Shown: positions 1 through 8,218 of the stretch, piece by piece
Layout of the letters: each line of letters begins with the position of its first letter
Numbering within the stretch: the first letter of the stretch is position 1
Assembly (NCBI GenBank): GCA_020851785.1
Contig: JADZCC010000010.1
Location: 1 to 64,000 of the forward strand
Direction: 5' to 3'
Source of the DNA: Anaerolineales bacterium
GTDB taxonomy: Bacteria; Chloroflexota; Anaerolineae; Anaerolineales; Villigracilaceae
Length of the DNA: 64,000 nt
Notes under the pieces: generated by a model
Told to the model about the DNA's origin: nothing
Database searches by the model: none
Seen by the model: only the letters and a program-made list of their open reading frames with translations
Program-made: the position numbers and the translations under genes

Positions 1-99
1 CGTAAACGCGTGCATTCATCCTTGAAGTACTTGACCCCGACTGAGTTTGAGACCGCCTGGTTTTCCAAGCACAATCTTGATAGCCACGCGCCCCTTTAG
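1..99 (+). CDS. IS3-family transposase, C-terminal end (partial)
   Basis: The first 32 codons of the window are open from base 1 and end at TAG 97-99. They read as the last part of an IS3-type DDE integrase-core transposase: a basic RKRVHSSL stretch, then YLTPTEFETAW, the usual tail after the catalytic Glu. This OrfB protein cuts and joins the element ends. The catalytic residues lie outside the window. The family call rests only on this tail, but the motif is distinctive and the ORF stops close to the element end, as is normal for IS3-family insertion sequences. Confidence 0.75.
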   Translation, partial: RKRVHSSLKYLTPTEFETAWFSKHNLDSHAPL

Positions 100-119
100 T
101 GTTCAGTTTTATGGGTGCA
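100..119 (+). mobile_element. Right terminus of the IS3-type element
   Basis: The 20 bases after the transposase stop end in CA at 118-119, consistent with TG...CA element ends. The truncated reverse-strand reading frame begins here, which places the insertion joint at about 119-122. The left end and the target duplication are outside the window. Confidence 0.55.
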
Positions 120-344
120 TTACAAGCTTGAATACTTTGTATTGCAATCTTCACATGCTGGAAATTGAAATTGATCAAATGCGAATTTCCTAAACTCTAA
201 ACTTGATGTTTTTGAGTTCCAAAGAGGTCCAAAGTCTGCCATACGATTAGAGTCGCCAGTGAACTCAATCAGCCACTTTGGGATTACATGCTCGTTGTTT
301 TTGTTTTTAGGCTTATTTCCACAAAATACGCAAAACTTTTCCAT
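120..344 (-). pseudogene. HNH/zinc-ribbon-type protein truncated by the IS
   Basis: A 74-residue reading frame starts at ATG 344. It opens with CVFCG, followed by NEHVIPKWL, then CEDCNTKYSSL, and stops at the IS joint. The paired CxxC knuckles around an EHxIPxW segment resemble the N-terminal part of HNH-type nuclease or CxxC...EHVIP proteins of mobile and defence loci, which normally run much longer. The frame ends after the second Cys pair exactly where IS sequence begins, so this is probably the 5' half of a gene cut by the insertion. Base composition is clearly more AT-rich than the neighbouring housekeeping genes, which fits acquired DNA. Function is not assignable beyond the motif. Confidence 0.55.
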
Positions 345-425
345 TTTATATGATTTCTTTCACTTCATCAGCATTATTCACTTTTCTTTTACTGGCACAT
401 CATTTCTAGCCGCCATAATTATTAA

Positions 426-460
426 TTCCTACTTCCTCAGCATCAACCGCGCCGCTCGGC
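426..460 (-). repeat. Duplicate of the 3' end of the FAD oxidoreductase gene
   Basis: These 35 bases match 593-627, the last codons of the oxidoreductase gene, at about 32 of 35 positions. Reverse-strand translation gives RRAARLMLRK and a stop, against RRAARLMLGK and a stop in the real gene. It is a leftover gene end with no gene attached. Confidence 0.6.
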
Positions 461-475
461 GAAACTTATATTACA

Positions 476-571
476 AGACCTGACAGGTCTTCATAGAAGT
501 TTGATTGAAAAATAAGTTGAGTATCAAAATCGTTTTGATTAACAATGACGAAAGTAAGACCTGTCAGGTCT
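476..571. repeat. 96-bp unit bounded by copies of a 15-bp palindrome
   Basis: AGACCTGACAGGTCT at 476-490 and its reverse complement at 557-571 bound the unit; each is itself a 7-bp inverted repeat around one base. A third palindrome (ATCAAAA, TCG, TTTTGAT) lies at 523-539. The core ACCTGACAG also starts the larger repeats at 1898, 9875 and 39074. The unit lies between the two copies of the oxidoreductase gene end. Confidence 0.6.
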
Positions 572-595
572 AAAACTTTACTTACCAATTACTTC

Positions 596-1876
596 CTACT
601 TCCCCAGCATCAACCGCGCCGCCCGTCGCCCAATCTCTACCGCGAAATTCGTGCCGCGATCCCACGGGTAGACCTGACTCATCGAAGCGAAGTACAGCCC
701 GTCAATTGGCGTTTGAATGGCAGGCACGTTTTTGGAATGATTGATCAGCGGAATCGGTTGCGCGTAATGGGTCTTGTGCACCCAAATCTTTTTAATCCAC
801 TCGCGCGAAAATTCGGGATTGAACTTTTGAAACGCGGGGATAAATTTTTCCAGCAATTCTTCGTCGCTCAACGAAAAATATTCGTGACCCACTTCCAGAT
901 AATCGCCCGCGTAGATGATGTGGTCGCCGCCAAAATGCTCGCTCGAAACGAAGTTGGTATGTTCCACCAGCGCCAAAAACGGATAACCCTCCTCTTTCGG
1001 CACGTTGAACCAGTAATAGCCTTCCTTTGAAATCGAATGTTTTAACGATAACGTCATCACCACCGCCCCCATGGATTTCAATTCCAGCAAGCCTTTCAAA
1101 TAATTTTCCGGGAGTTCCGGGCATAACTTGGTTAATAAATTCGGCGATGTGGTGACCAAAACCTGATCAAAAGATTCGCCGTCCACGCTCAACCTACCCG
1201 AAGCTTGATCCCGTTTAATCGACTTAATGCTTACGCCTAATCTAATCGCTACGCCCAAGGCTCGCAGTTTTTCCGCAAATAAATCTGAAAAATTTTGAAA
1301 GCCGCCTTCAAACGTCCCCAGCCGCGTGGAGCGGGCGTGCATTCGCGCCCAGAGCCAGGCCATGTTAATCTCTTTATAAAACGAAGCAAACTTGCCCACC
1401 AACAACGGGCGCCACATCTGCTCATAGACTTGTTTGCCCGCATATTTCAGCATCCACTCATGGGCGGTGACTTTTTCCAACGCCTTCCAATTCTTCGTCA
1501 GGCGCAGGTACAGCCCAACGAAGCCAAAGCGAATTTTGTTCAACCCAAAGCCCAGCCCGGGAAAACGAAGCGCATTGAGAATCGAATCAAAGGGATACCA
1601 TTTACCCTTATAAAGCATCACCGTCAATGGGCGCGGAAAGATGACTTTGTCTTCCAATCCCAGTTCACGAATCAAGCCCAGCATTTCGCTATCCGATTGA
1701 AACCAGTGATGATAAAACTTCTCAACCGACCAATCCCAATGTGGTTCTTTGAATCCGCTGGCTAGGCCGCCTACGTAGTTGGCCGCTTCAAAAATGGTCA
1801 CGTCATGCCCCGCTTTTTTTAAATCCCAGGCGGCCGCCATGCCGCCATATCCTGCTCCGATAATTGCAATCTTCAT
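596..1876 (-). CDS. NAD(P)/FAD-dependent oxidoreductase, amine-oxidase/protoporphyrinogen-oxidase-like
   Basis: This 426-residue flavoprotein has an N-terminal dinucleotide-binding fold: IIGAGYGGMAAAWDL at residues 4-18 (GxGxxG) followed by the Glu of VTIFEA that contacts the ribose. A second conserved block near the C-terminus, DGLYFASMSQVYPWDRGTN, is typical of the FAD-binding tail of this superfamily. Length is normal. Related Chloroflexota proteins often sit in polysaccharide or lipid gene clusters, but the substrate cannot be told here; a UDP-galactopyranose mutase-like or desaturase-like role is possible. It is transcribed leftwards alone. Its 3' end is duplicated in small form at 426-460. 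Confidence 0.75.
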   Translation of the reverse strand: MKIAIIGAGYGGMAAAWDLKKAGHDVTIFEAANYVGGLASGFKEPHWDWSVEKFYHHWFQSDSEMLGLIRELGLEDKVIFPRPLTVMLYKGKWYPFDSILNALRFPGLGFGLNKIRFGFVGLYLRLTKNWKALEKVTAHEWMLKYAGKQVYEQMWRPLLVGKFASFYKEINMAWLWARMHARSTRLGTFEGGFQNFSDLFAEKLRALGVAIRLGVSIKSIKRDQASGRLSVDGESFDQVLVTTSPNLLTKLCPELPENYLKGLLELKSMGAVVMTLSLKHSISKEGYYWFNVPKEEGYPFLALVEHTNFVSSEHFGGDHIIYAGDYLEVGHEYFSLSDEELLEKFIPAFQKFNPEFSREWIKKIWVHKTHYAQPIPLINHSKNVPAIQTPIDGLYFASMSQVYPWDRGTNFAVEIGRRAARLMLGK

Positions 1877-1897
1877 TGACGATCCTTAAGTTTATTT

Positions 1898-1999
1898 CTA
1901 GCGACCTGACAGTTTCTAAATTGGACGCGAATAATCATCTTTTTTTCTCAAAGCTATCCGCGTTTTCTGCGTCCTAAAAGAAACGTATCAGGTGGCCAG
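1898..1999. repeat. MITE-like dispersed repeat, copy A
   Basis: The unit starts CTAGCGACCTGACAG at 1898 and ends with ATCAGGTGGCCAG near 1999, forming imperfect terminal inverted repeats. The interior holds the phrases GGACGCG and TATCCGCGTTTT that recur at 9875-10112 and 39074-39217. It abuts the stop codon of the response-regulator gene. Confidence 0.6.
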
Positions 2000-2001
2000 A
2001 T

Positions 2002-2634
2002 TTATTTTTTCTTCTGCTCAAGCCGCACCGAAATGGATTTCAACTTGCCCCATTCCTGTTGAATGGCGTAAATCATGGCCAGGGCTTCCAGCCAGCGCGT
2101 TTCGCAAGCCGGGTTTTCCGCAAGTTTTTCAAACACTTGCGTGGCTTCCGCATCGGTGCGCCCTTCGCGCATATAGGCGAAGGCGGTTTGTTCCAGCGCG
2201 TTGATCCTGATCTTTTGCGATTGCGTGGTGGGCGGGCTGGCCTGCGCGGGCATTTTTTGGGCGAGGTCTTGAATCGCCGCTTCCAACTCTTCGATGATGA
2301 ACGGCTTGGCCAGATAGTGACGAATGCCCAACGCCTGCGCGGCGCTTTCAGTGACCGGGCTTTTCTCGCCGGAAATGAGGATGCAACCTGTTTGCGGATA
2401 CGCCTGCAGGATGTGCTTGAAAGCCGTCAGGCCGTCCATCTCCGGCATGTTCACGTCCATGATGACAATGTCCGGGCGTTGTTCCTTGACCATTTCAACG
2501 GCCTGTTTCCCGTTGGGGGCAATCGCGACTACTTCCACATGGTCAATCGCGGCCAGCATCAAACGGGTGTTGCGCCGCGTCTCTTGCACGTCGTCGGCAA
2601 TCAGAATGCGAAGTTTTTTATCCGTTGGACTCAT
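2002..2634 (-). CDS. Response regulator, receiver domain plus helical C-terminus
   Basis: CheY-like receiver domain in residues 8-125 with the full active site: acidic pair Asp14/Asp15, phospho-acceptor Asp60 in VIMDVNMPEMDG, Ser88 and Lys110 in YLAKPF. The remaining 85 residues are helical, without a recognisable DNA-binding or enzymatic domain, and look like a TPR-type or dimerisation segment. It is likely a single-output or adaptor regulator receiving phosphate from a histidine kinase; none is adjacent, but four orphan kinases lie at 30-43 kb in this window. The ATG at 2634 is preceded by an AGAGG site. A TATACT -10 lies about 30 bases upstream on the reverse strand. Confidence 0.85.
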   Translation of the reverse strand: MSPTDKKLRILIADDVQETRRNTRLMLAAIDHVEVVAIAPNGKQAVEMVKEQRPDIVIMDVNMPEMDGLTAFKHILQAYPQTGCILISGEKSPVTESAAQALGIRHYLAKPFIIEELEAAIQDLAQKMPAQASPPTTQSQKIRINALEQTAFAYMREGRTDAEATQVFEKLAENPACETRWLEALAMIYAIQQEWGKLKSISVRLEQKKK

Positions 2635-2683
2635 GGTTCACGCGCCTCTTTCGCTAGGTTTTAAGTATAACCTCAAGCCGGAG

Positions 2684-3694
2684 CTATTCGGCGGTTTCGG
2701 CGCGAAGCGAATCGCTCCATTTGATTCCTTCGCGCGTCAGGTAATAGGCCCCCAACAAGGTGATCGGAAGCCAGAGGGCGACGTGCAGGGTCAACGTATA
2801 GCCCGCGGCGGTGGCCTGATCCACGCCATAGGCGCTGAGGACGGCGATGCCCGGCGCGTCGAACGTGCCAATATACCCGGGCGCAGAGGGAATCGTCGTG
2901 GCCAGGTTGACGATGCCATTCATCAACATCAACGCGAAGAAGGAGACGTTGAAATCGAAGGCGTGCATGACCAGCCAATACTTGCCCGTCTCCAACAGCC
3001 AGATGATGATTGAAGTGAGAAAGACCATCAACACGTTCAGCGGCGATCGAAGCGAAGCCAATCCATCCAGAAATTTGTGCAGGATTCCGCTGAGCTTTTC
3101 ATGGAAACGTTTTGGCGTGAGACGCGCGATCAGCCACGCGCCGAGGCGGATGCTTGTCTGCGGAAACATGGCCGCGAGGAGGAAGATTGCCAGCGCGCCC
3201 AGAAAGACTCCAGTCCCGATCAGGGCCACTTGCTGAATGTTGCCCACAAAGCCGGACGCGCCGGTAAGTTTCGCAAGCTCCGCAAGGTTGACGAAGATAA
3301 ACGAGAGCATCACCACGCCGTCGAAGATTCTTTCAACGATGATGGTGGCCAGCGAAGCGGAAACCGGCACGCCTTCTTTACGTTTGAGGATCACCGCCCG
3401 CAAAACTTCGCCCGCCCGCGCGGGATAAATATTGTTGCCCATATAACCAATGGTGACGATGGGAAACATCGTTTGGGTTGGAATTTCCTTGATGGGCTTA
3501 AGCAGGTAATGCCAGCGCCAGGCCCGCACCCACACGCCGAGGAAGTACACGCCAATCCCCGGAACCAGCCAGAGATAATTGGCTTTTTGCACCGTCCCCC
3601 AAAATTCGTTCAGTTTTAATCCGCGCAGGGAAAGCCAGATGAACAACACGCTAACCCCAAGGCCCAGCCAAAATTGCCATTTTTTGATTTGCAT
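2684..3694 (-). CDS. Lysylphosphatidylglycerol synthase TM region-like (UPF0104) membrane protein
   Basis: Polytopic inner-membrane protein of 336 residues if started at the ATG at 3694; the open frame extends upstream but the first hydrophobic helix follows MQIKKWQFWLG, favouring this start. It has about eight hydrophobic helices and the family landmarks GYMGNNIYPARAGEVLRA and a late PSAPGYIGTFDAPG block. Relatives are the flippase-like integral membrane domain (COG0392) found alone or fused to lysyl-phosphatidylglycerol synthases, thought to move or hold lipids. No catalytic aminoacyltransferase domain is present, so a flippase-like or lipid-binding role is the safer reading. It is divergent from the YitT gene across 67 bases. 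Confidence 0.8.
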   Translation of the reverse strand: MQIKKWQFWLGLGVSVLFIWLSLRGLKLNEFWGTVQKANYLWLVPGIGVYFLGVWVRAWRWHYLLKPIKEIPTQTMFPIVTIGYMGNNIYPARAGEVLRAVILKRKEGVPVSASLATIIVERIFDGVVMLSFIFVNLAELAKLTGASGFVGNIQQVALIGTGVFLGALAIFLLAAMFPQTSIRLGAWLIARLTPKRFHEKLSGILHKFLDGLASLRSPLNVLMVFLTSIIIWLLETGKYWLVMHAFDFNVSFFALMLMNGIVNLATTIPSAPGYIGTFDAPGIAVLSAYGVDQATAAGYTLTLHVALWLPITLLGAYYLTREGIKWSDSLRAETAE

Positions 3695-3761
3695 AGAAGG
3701 GGATTTTACTATGGGTTGCCGGATGGCTGTTTTTTTCAAGGTAAAATCTGCGGCAAACCCT

Positions 3762-4646
3762 ATGAAAAAATATTTTCCCACCATCCGAGATTACGCCCTA
3801 ATCGTCGTTTCCAGTTTAATTCAAGCCATCAGCTTGCGCCTGTTCTTCATCCCGGCCAACTTAGCTTCGGGCGGGGTGAGCGGCATCGCCCAATTGATCA
3901 ACTATTACACGGATTGGCCCATCGGTTTGATGGTGCTGATCGGCAACATCCCCTTGTTTTTGCTCGGCTGGCGCTTTTTGGGCGGGTACAAATTCGCCCT
4001 GCGGACAGCCGTGGCAATTGTCACCTATTCCATCTTCACCGATTTACTGTTGAAGATTCCATACTTTGTGGAATACGCTCAAATCTTGATCAACGATTTG
4101 AGCGGCGATATTTTCCTGAACTCATTGTACGGAGCCATCGTCAGCGGCGTGGGTTATGGCATGGTCTATCGCGCGCGCGGCACGAGCGGCGGCTCGGACA
4201 TTCTGGCGCGCATCCTCAACCATTGGCGCGGCGTTTCAATGACGCAAAGCTACCTAATGGTGGACTCGGCTGTGATTCTTTCGGCAGGGTTTATCTTCGG
4301 TTGGAAGGAAGCGCTCTACGCCCTGATTGCCTTATACGTCAGCGGATTGGTTTCTGAAACCGTGCTGGAAGGCGGAACCACCGTCCGCGCCGCGATGATC
4401 GTCACCTCCAAACCGGAAGAGATTTCAGCCCGCGTGATGGAGGAACTCCAACGCGGCGTCACCTATCTGGAGGGGCGCGGCGCATATACCGGCAATTCGC
4501 GCCCGGTTTTGTATTGCGTCGTCCCGCTGGCCGAAGTTTCTTCGCTCAAGGCCATCGTGCAGGGATGCGACCCGGAAGCCTTTTTGGTAATTGGCACGGC
4601 CCACGAAGCGCTGGGCGAAGGGTTTAAGCCGTTGAAGGGTAAATAG
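3762..4646 (+). CDS. YitT family membrane protein (DUF161 + DUF2179)
   Basis: Protein of 294 residues from ATG 3762 (MKKYFPTIRDY). About five membrane helices with the family signature PANLASGGVSGIAQL near residues 30-45 and ARGTSGGSDILARIL near 140, then a soluble C-terminal DUF2179 domain of about 80 residues including VTYLEGRGAYTG. The family is widespread and its transport substrate is not established. The open frame extends upstream to 3579, but that extension overlaps the divergent gene and lacks membrane character, so the internal ATG is preferred. The short poly-T run before it is not a terminator, because the divergent neighbour begins there. Confidence 0.85.
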   Translation: MKKYFPTIRDYALIVVSSLIQAISLRLFFIPANLASGGVSGIAQLINYYTDWPIGLMVLIGNIPLFLLGWRFLGGYKFALRTAVAIVTYSIFTDLLLKIPYFVEYAQILINDLSGDIFLNSLYGAIVSGVGYGMVYRARGTSGGSDILARILNHWRGVSMTQSYLMVDSAVILSAGFIFGWKEALYALIALYVSGLVSETVLEGGTTVRAAMIVTSKPEEISARVMEELQRGVTYLEGRGAYTGNSRPVLYCVVPLAEVSSLKAIVQGCDPEAFLVIGTAHEALGEGFKPLKGK

Positions 4647-4703
4647 TTTGGAGTCAGGGAGCTTGCTCCCGCGAGCGCAAGAGCAAGCTCTTGCATTCCA
4701 AAA

Positions 4704-5606
4704 TTATTTTTTCTTCATATATCCCAACAGCCGCAACGTGTTCGGGTTGTTGCGCCAGTCTTTTTCCACCTTCACGCGCAATTCCAAAAACACTTTGCGC
4801 CCGCCCATTTCTTCAATTTGTTTGCGCGCGGCCGAACCGATGGATTTCAACATGCGCCCGCCTTCGCCAATCACAATCCCTTTTTGCGAGTCGCGTTCCA
4901 CCAAGAGCGTGGCGGCGATGTAGGCCATGCCGTTTTCGCGCTCCTTGAATTCATCCATCCGCACGGCCAAACTGTGCGGCACTTCGTCGCGCAGTTGAAG
5001 CAAACAAGCCTCGCGGATTAAATCGGCGGCGATTTCTTTTTCATACAAATCGGTGATTTGATCTTCAGGATATTCCGCCGCTCTCTGCGGGAGAAGTTGA
5101 ATCAGTTTCTCGATCAGTTCGCCCAGCCCAAGCCTTTTGCTCGCGGAAATGTTCAGCAGGGTCGGCGCGTTGGCCAACTGTTGGTATTCGCTTTCACGCG
5201 CAGACAATTCATCAGCGGGGAGGATGTCAGTTTTGTTTAACGCCAGCGCCAGCGGAGTCCGGCGCGTAGCGCTCTTGAGTAAATCTGCGATGGACTGGTC
5301 TTCATCGGTTGGCGCGGAAGACGCATCCACCAGCCAGAGGATTAAATCCACGCCTTCGAGCGCTTCCTGCGCTTCCTGATTGAGGAACTCGCCAAGTTTG
5401 TGTTTGGATTTATGCAAACCGGGCGTATCCACAAAAATAATTTGCGCGTTGGGCAAAGTGAGGATGCCGCGTTGTTGTACGCGCGTGGTTTGCGGGCGCG
5501 GCGAAACGGCCGCAACCTTTTGACCGAGCAAGGCGTTCAACAATGTGGACTTGCCCACATTGGGCTTGCCGACGATGGCCACAAAACCGGATTTGTGTTC
5601 GCTCAT
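4704..5606 (-). CDS. era: GTPase Era
   Basis: Era is the essential GTPase that binds the 3' end of 16S rRNA in 30S maturation. The 300-residue protein shows G1 GKPNVGKS at 13-20, G3 DTPGL, G4 NKTD and G5 SASK, then a C-terminal KH domain with VIGEGGRMLKSIG. The start at 5606 is fixed by the family N-terminus and by ATGA overlap with the stop of the upstream transporter gene (5603-5606), so translation is probably coupled. The open frame runs on to 5843, but that part is a shadow of the transporter gene. Confidence 0.96.
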   Translation of the reverse strand: MSEHKSGFVAIVGKPNVGKSTLLNALLGQKVAAVSPRPQTTRVQQRGILTLPNAQIIFVDTPGLHKSKHKLGEFLNQEAQEALEGVDLILWLVDASSAPTDEDQSIADLLKSATRRTPLALALNKTDILPADELSARESEYQQLANAPTLLNISASKRLGLGELIEKLIQLLPQRAAEYPEDQITDLYEKEIAADLIREACLLQLRDEVPHSLAVRMDEFKERENGMAYIAATLLVERDSQKGIVIGEGGRMLKSIGSAARKQIEEMGGRKVFLELRVKVEKDWRNNPNTLRLLGYMKKK

Positions 5607-6478
5607 GCTGGCTTTTCTCCCCAATTGGCAATGGCCAAACTGCCGACGATGAGGATGGCGCCGACGATGATTTGCCAGGTCACGGCTTCGCCGAGGAAGA
5701 CGGCCCCAAGCGTTACGCCGCTTAACGGAAATAAATAAGTGACCATGGTGGCGCGGGTGGGGCCGATTTCGTGCATGAGATAAAACATGATCAGAAAGGC
5801 CACGCCAGAGCCGAGGATGCCCAACCATAACAACGCAATCCACGTCATGGGCAGGCTGGGGATTTTGAGCGGCGCTTCAATGATGGCCGCGGAAACGCCC
5901 ATCACCACTGTGGAGGAGGCCAGCGGCCCCATGCTCCGCATGATTCCGGCGGTGTCTTTTGTGAACAGGCGCGTGTAAACGGAACTTCCCGCATAGAAAA
6001 CGCAGGCGAGGATGACGGCCAACTGACCCCAAACCGAGCCCGCCGAAGAGCCGACGTCTTCGCTAAGCAAGACCACCACGCCCGCAAAACCCACCAGCAA
6101 ACCCAAAACTTTTGGCAGGCTCATCTTGTCGTCATCCAACATGAAGTGGGCGATCAAGATGGTGAAGAGCGGCACGGTCGCGTCCAAAATGGAAGCGACG
6201 CCGGAGTCGATGGATTTTTGTCCCCAGGTGATTAATGCGAACGGGATGGCGATGTTGGTCAACCCCAGGATAATGAGCGGAGTCCACTCTGCGCGGGTGC
6301 GCGGGATGGGAATCTTTTGGAGAAAGACCACGACCAGCCCAAATAAAAAGCCGAAAAAGACGCGAAAGGCCACCAGGGTAAACGGGGCCACTTCGCGCAG
6401 GCCAATTTCGATCCACATAAAAGACGAGCCCCAAATGAGGCCCAGCAGGATAAAAAGAATCCAGTGTTTTGTTTTCAA
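5603..6478 (-). CDS. EamA/DMT-superfamily transporter
   Basis: Inner-membrane permease of 291 residues with two EamA repeats of about five helices each, typical of drug/metabolite exporters. Recognisable blocks are LLGLIWGSSFMWIEIG at the N-terminus and PLSGVTLGAVFLGEA in the second repeat. The exported compound is unknown. It is the first gene of a two-gene unit with era, overlapping by four bases; such couplings with unrelated exporters are usually fortuitous. Confidence 0.88.
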   Translation of the reverse strand: MKTKHWILFILLGLIWGSSFMWIEIGLREVAPFTLVAFRVFFGFLFGLVVVFLQKIPIPRTRAEWTPLIILGLTNIAIPFALITWGQKSIDSGVASILDATVPLFTILIAHFMLDDDKMSLPKVLGLLVGFAGVVVLLSEDVGSSAGSVWGQLAVILACVFYAGSSVYTRLFTKDTAGIMRSMGPLASSTVVMGVSAAIIEAPLKIPSLPMTWIALLWLGILGSGVAFLIMFYLMHEIGPTRATMVTYLFPLSGVTLGAVFLGEAVTWQIIVGAILIVGSLAIANWGEKPA

Positions 6479-6550
6479 GAATGCTCCTTGTGCAACTCTG
6501 TGAAATCTAAAAGTTCGCCTTACGCAGTTTTGCGAAGATTTGTAAATTCT

Positions 6551-6616
6551 CCCTCACCCTAACCCTTCTACCCTTTCGGGCACACGTCCCAAAAGGAGAA
6601 GGGCAGGGGATGAGGG
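6551..6616. repeat. Palindromic intergenic repeat with CCCTCACCCTAACCC arms, copy 1
   Basis: CCCTCACCCTAACCCTTCT at 6551-6569 is answered by AGAAGGGCAGGGGATGAGGG at 6597-6616, giving a long imperfect hairpin. A relative lies at 44896-44968. It occupies the 427-base gap 6479-6905; the rest of that gap is AT-rich promoter DNA with no ORF. Confidence 0.55.
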
Positions 6617-6790
6617 CGCGTAAAGTGAGTTAAAAAGAAAAGATGTTCTGTTTACGAAAGTATAACACCGAGTGGATTGAGTTATAAGCCATAACTTTCC
6701 AGCAAAATTTTCTAAAAATAGGCCCAGTTTTGGGGAGCTTGAGCCGAAAATTGAAATAAATCAAGTTCGTTATTCATAAATTCAAAAAGC

Positions 6791-6842
6791 TTATTGATTT
6801 TATAAATAAATTACTTGACAAAATCAATAAAATCTGTAAAAT
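6791..6842 (+). promoter_or_regulatory. Sigma-70-type promoter within an 11-bp inverted repeat, upstream of the MFS gene
   Basis: TTGACA at 6815-6820, a 16-base spacer and TAAAAT at 6837-6842 form a near-consensus housekeeping promoter. A perfect inverted repeat, TTATTGATTTT at 6791-6801 and AAAATCAATAA at 6820-6830, overlaps the -35 box and spacer, the classic placement of a repressor operator. No regulator gene is adjacent. Confidence 0.65.
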
Positions 6843-6905
6843 TGTTTGTAAATACATTCAAGAAACTAAATTATCTTTACAAAACCCTTGAATTACGGAG
6901 CATAT

Positions 6906-8165
6906 ATGGAAAACTCAAATTCACATTGGGCAAGGCGTTTCTACACCCTCTGGAGCGGGCAGGCTTTATCCCTGCTTGGCAGTCAGTTGGTGCAATTTGC
7001 CATCATTTGGTATCTCACCGAGAAGACGCAATCGGCCACCACCCTGGCCATCGCCTCGATGATGGGTTTACTGCCTCAGGTATTGCTCTCCCCCTTCATC
7101 GGCACATGGGTGGATCGGGGCAATCGGCGTTTGATCATGATCGTTTCCGATTCCATCGTCGCGCTGGCCACCGCCGCCCTCGCCATTTTATTTATGGCAG
7201 GCATTGTCCAGGTTTGGCATATCTATATCGTTTTGCTCATTCGCGCCGTGGCTGGCGGTTTTCATCAGTCCGCGTTTGGGGCTTCGGTGGTTTTGCTCGT
7301 GCCAAAAGACGAACTCGCCCGCGTGCAAGGCTTTAATCAGGCTCTAAATGGCGGCATGAACATTATCTCCGCGCCGTTGGGGGCATACCTGCTGGCCATT
7401 TTGCCCATGCAGGGCATCCTCGCCGTGGATTTTGCGACCGCCCTCATTGCCGTCACCATCGTTTTTCTGACGCAAATTCCACAGCCGGAGAAAAGCGCCA
7501 GCGCCGCCTCAGCCAGCTTCTGGCAGGATTTCAAAGCTGGATATCGTTACATCATCGCCTGGCGCGGGCTGGTCATCCTGCTTTTGCTGGCGATGGTGAT
7601 CAACTTCTTCTTCAGCGCCACTGAACCGCTGACTCCGCTCCTGATTACGAAGCATTTCAACGGCAACGCTTCGCAACTCGCCTTATGGCTGTCTCTGTTT
7701 TCTGTGGGTATGCTCCTCGGCGGACTCATCCTCGGCGTGTGGGGCGGTTTCAAGAAAAAGATGATCACCGTTTTGGCTGGTTTAATCCTCATGGGAATCT
7801 GCACGTCGGGAATTGGCGTGATCCCATCCAATTTATTTACGGTTGGTTTAATCGTCAATGTCGCCTTCGGGGTTTTACTTCCAATTGTCAACGGATCGCT
7901 TGGCGCGATTTTACAATCCAGCGTGACCCCTGAAATGCAAGGCCGAGTCTTTGCGTTTATGCAGAGCATTGCCATGCTGGTTTCGCCGCTGGCCTTAATC
8001 ATCGCCGGGCCGTTTGCAGACCGTTTTGGCATTCAGCCGTGGTTTATCCTGACGGGCGTTATCTGCCTCTTGCTGGGAATCGTCGGTTTCTTCTTCCCCG
8101 AGGTGATGAGCATGGAAGCGAAAGCGCAGGAAAACGAGATTAGCGCTGTTATCCAACCCTCTTAA
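6906..8165 (+). CDS. MFS efflux transporter (macrolide/enterobactin exporter-like)
   Basis: Major-facilitator permease of 419 residues with twelve predicted helices. The N-terminal half shows FYTLWSGQALSLLGSQLVQFA and the motif A-like loop PFIGTWVDRGNRR between helices 2 and 3, the pattern of MefA/EntS-type (MFS_3) drug efflux proteins. The start at ATG 6906 is supported by GGAG seven bases upstream; an in-frame TTG at 6888 lacks a proper site. It is a single-gene unit with a strong promoter and a possible operator (6791-6842), suggesting inducible expression. The substrate is unknown. Confidence 0.85.
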   Translation: MENSNSHWARRFYTLWSGQALSLLGSQLVQFAIIWYLTEKTQSATTLAIASMMGLLPQVLLSPFIGTWVDRGNRRLIMIVSDSIVALATAALAILFMAGIVQVWHIYIVLLIRAVAGGFHQSAFGASVVLLVPKDELARVQGFNQALNGGMNIISAPLGAYLLAILPMQGILAVDFATALIAVTIVFLTQIPQPEKSASAASASFWQDFKAGYRYIIAWRGLVILLLLAMVINFFFSATEPLTPLLITKHFNGNASQLALWLSLFSVGMLLGGLILGVWGGFKKKMITVLAGLILMGICTSGIGVIPSNLFTVGLIVNVAFGVLLPIVNGSLGAILQSSVTPEMQGRVFAFMQSIAMLVSPLALIIAGPFADRFGIQPWFILTGVICLLLGIVGFFFPEVMSMEAKAQENEISAVIQPS

Positions 8166-8176
8166 TTAGACGCTGG

Positions 8177-8212
8177 ACAACAGACCGCAGACGATGGTCA
8201 GCGGTCTGTTGT
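8177..8212. terminator. Hairpin between convergent MFS and elp3 genes
   Basis: ACAACAGACCGC at 8177-8188 pairs perfectly with GCGGTCTGTTGT at 8201-8212 around a 12-base loop. It lies between two convergent stop codons (8165 and 8219) and probably serves both directions, although no long T-run follows. Confidence 0.55.
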
Positions 8213-8218
8213 CTACGG

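Noticed and set aside
545-1030. Long plus-strand ORF opposite the oxidoreductase
   Set aside because: Antisense shadow of the well-supported flavoprotein gene; no motif or ribosome site.
5607-5843. N-terminal extension of era
   Set aside because: Overlaps the transporter in another frame, is Arg/His-rich nonsense, and the Era N-terminus begins at 5606.
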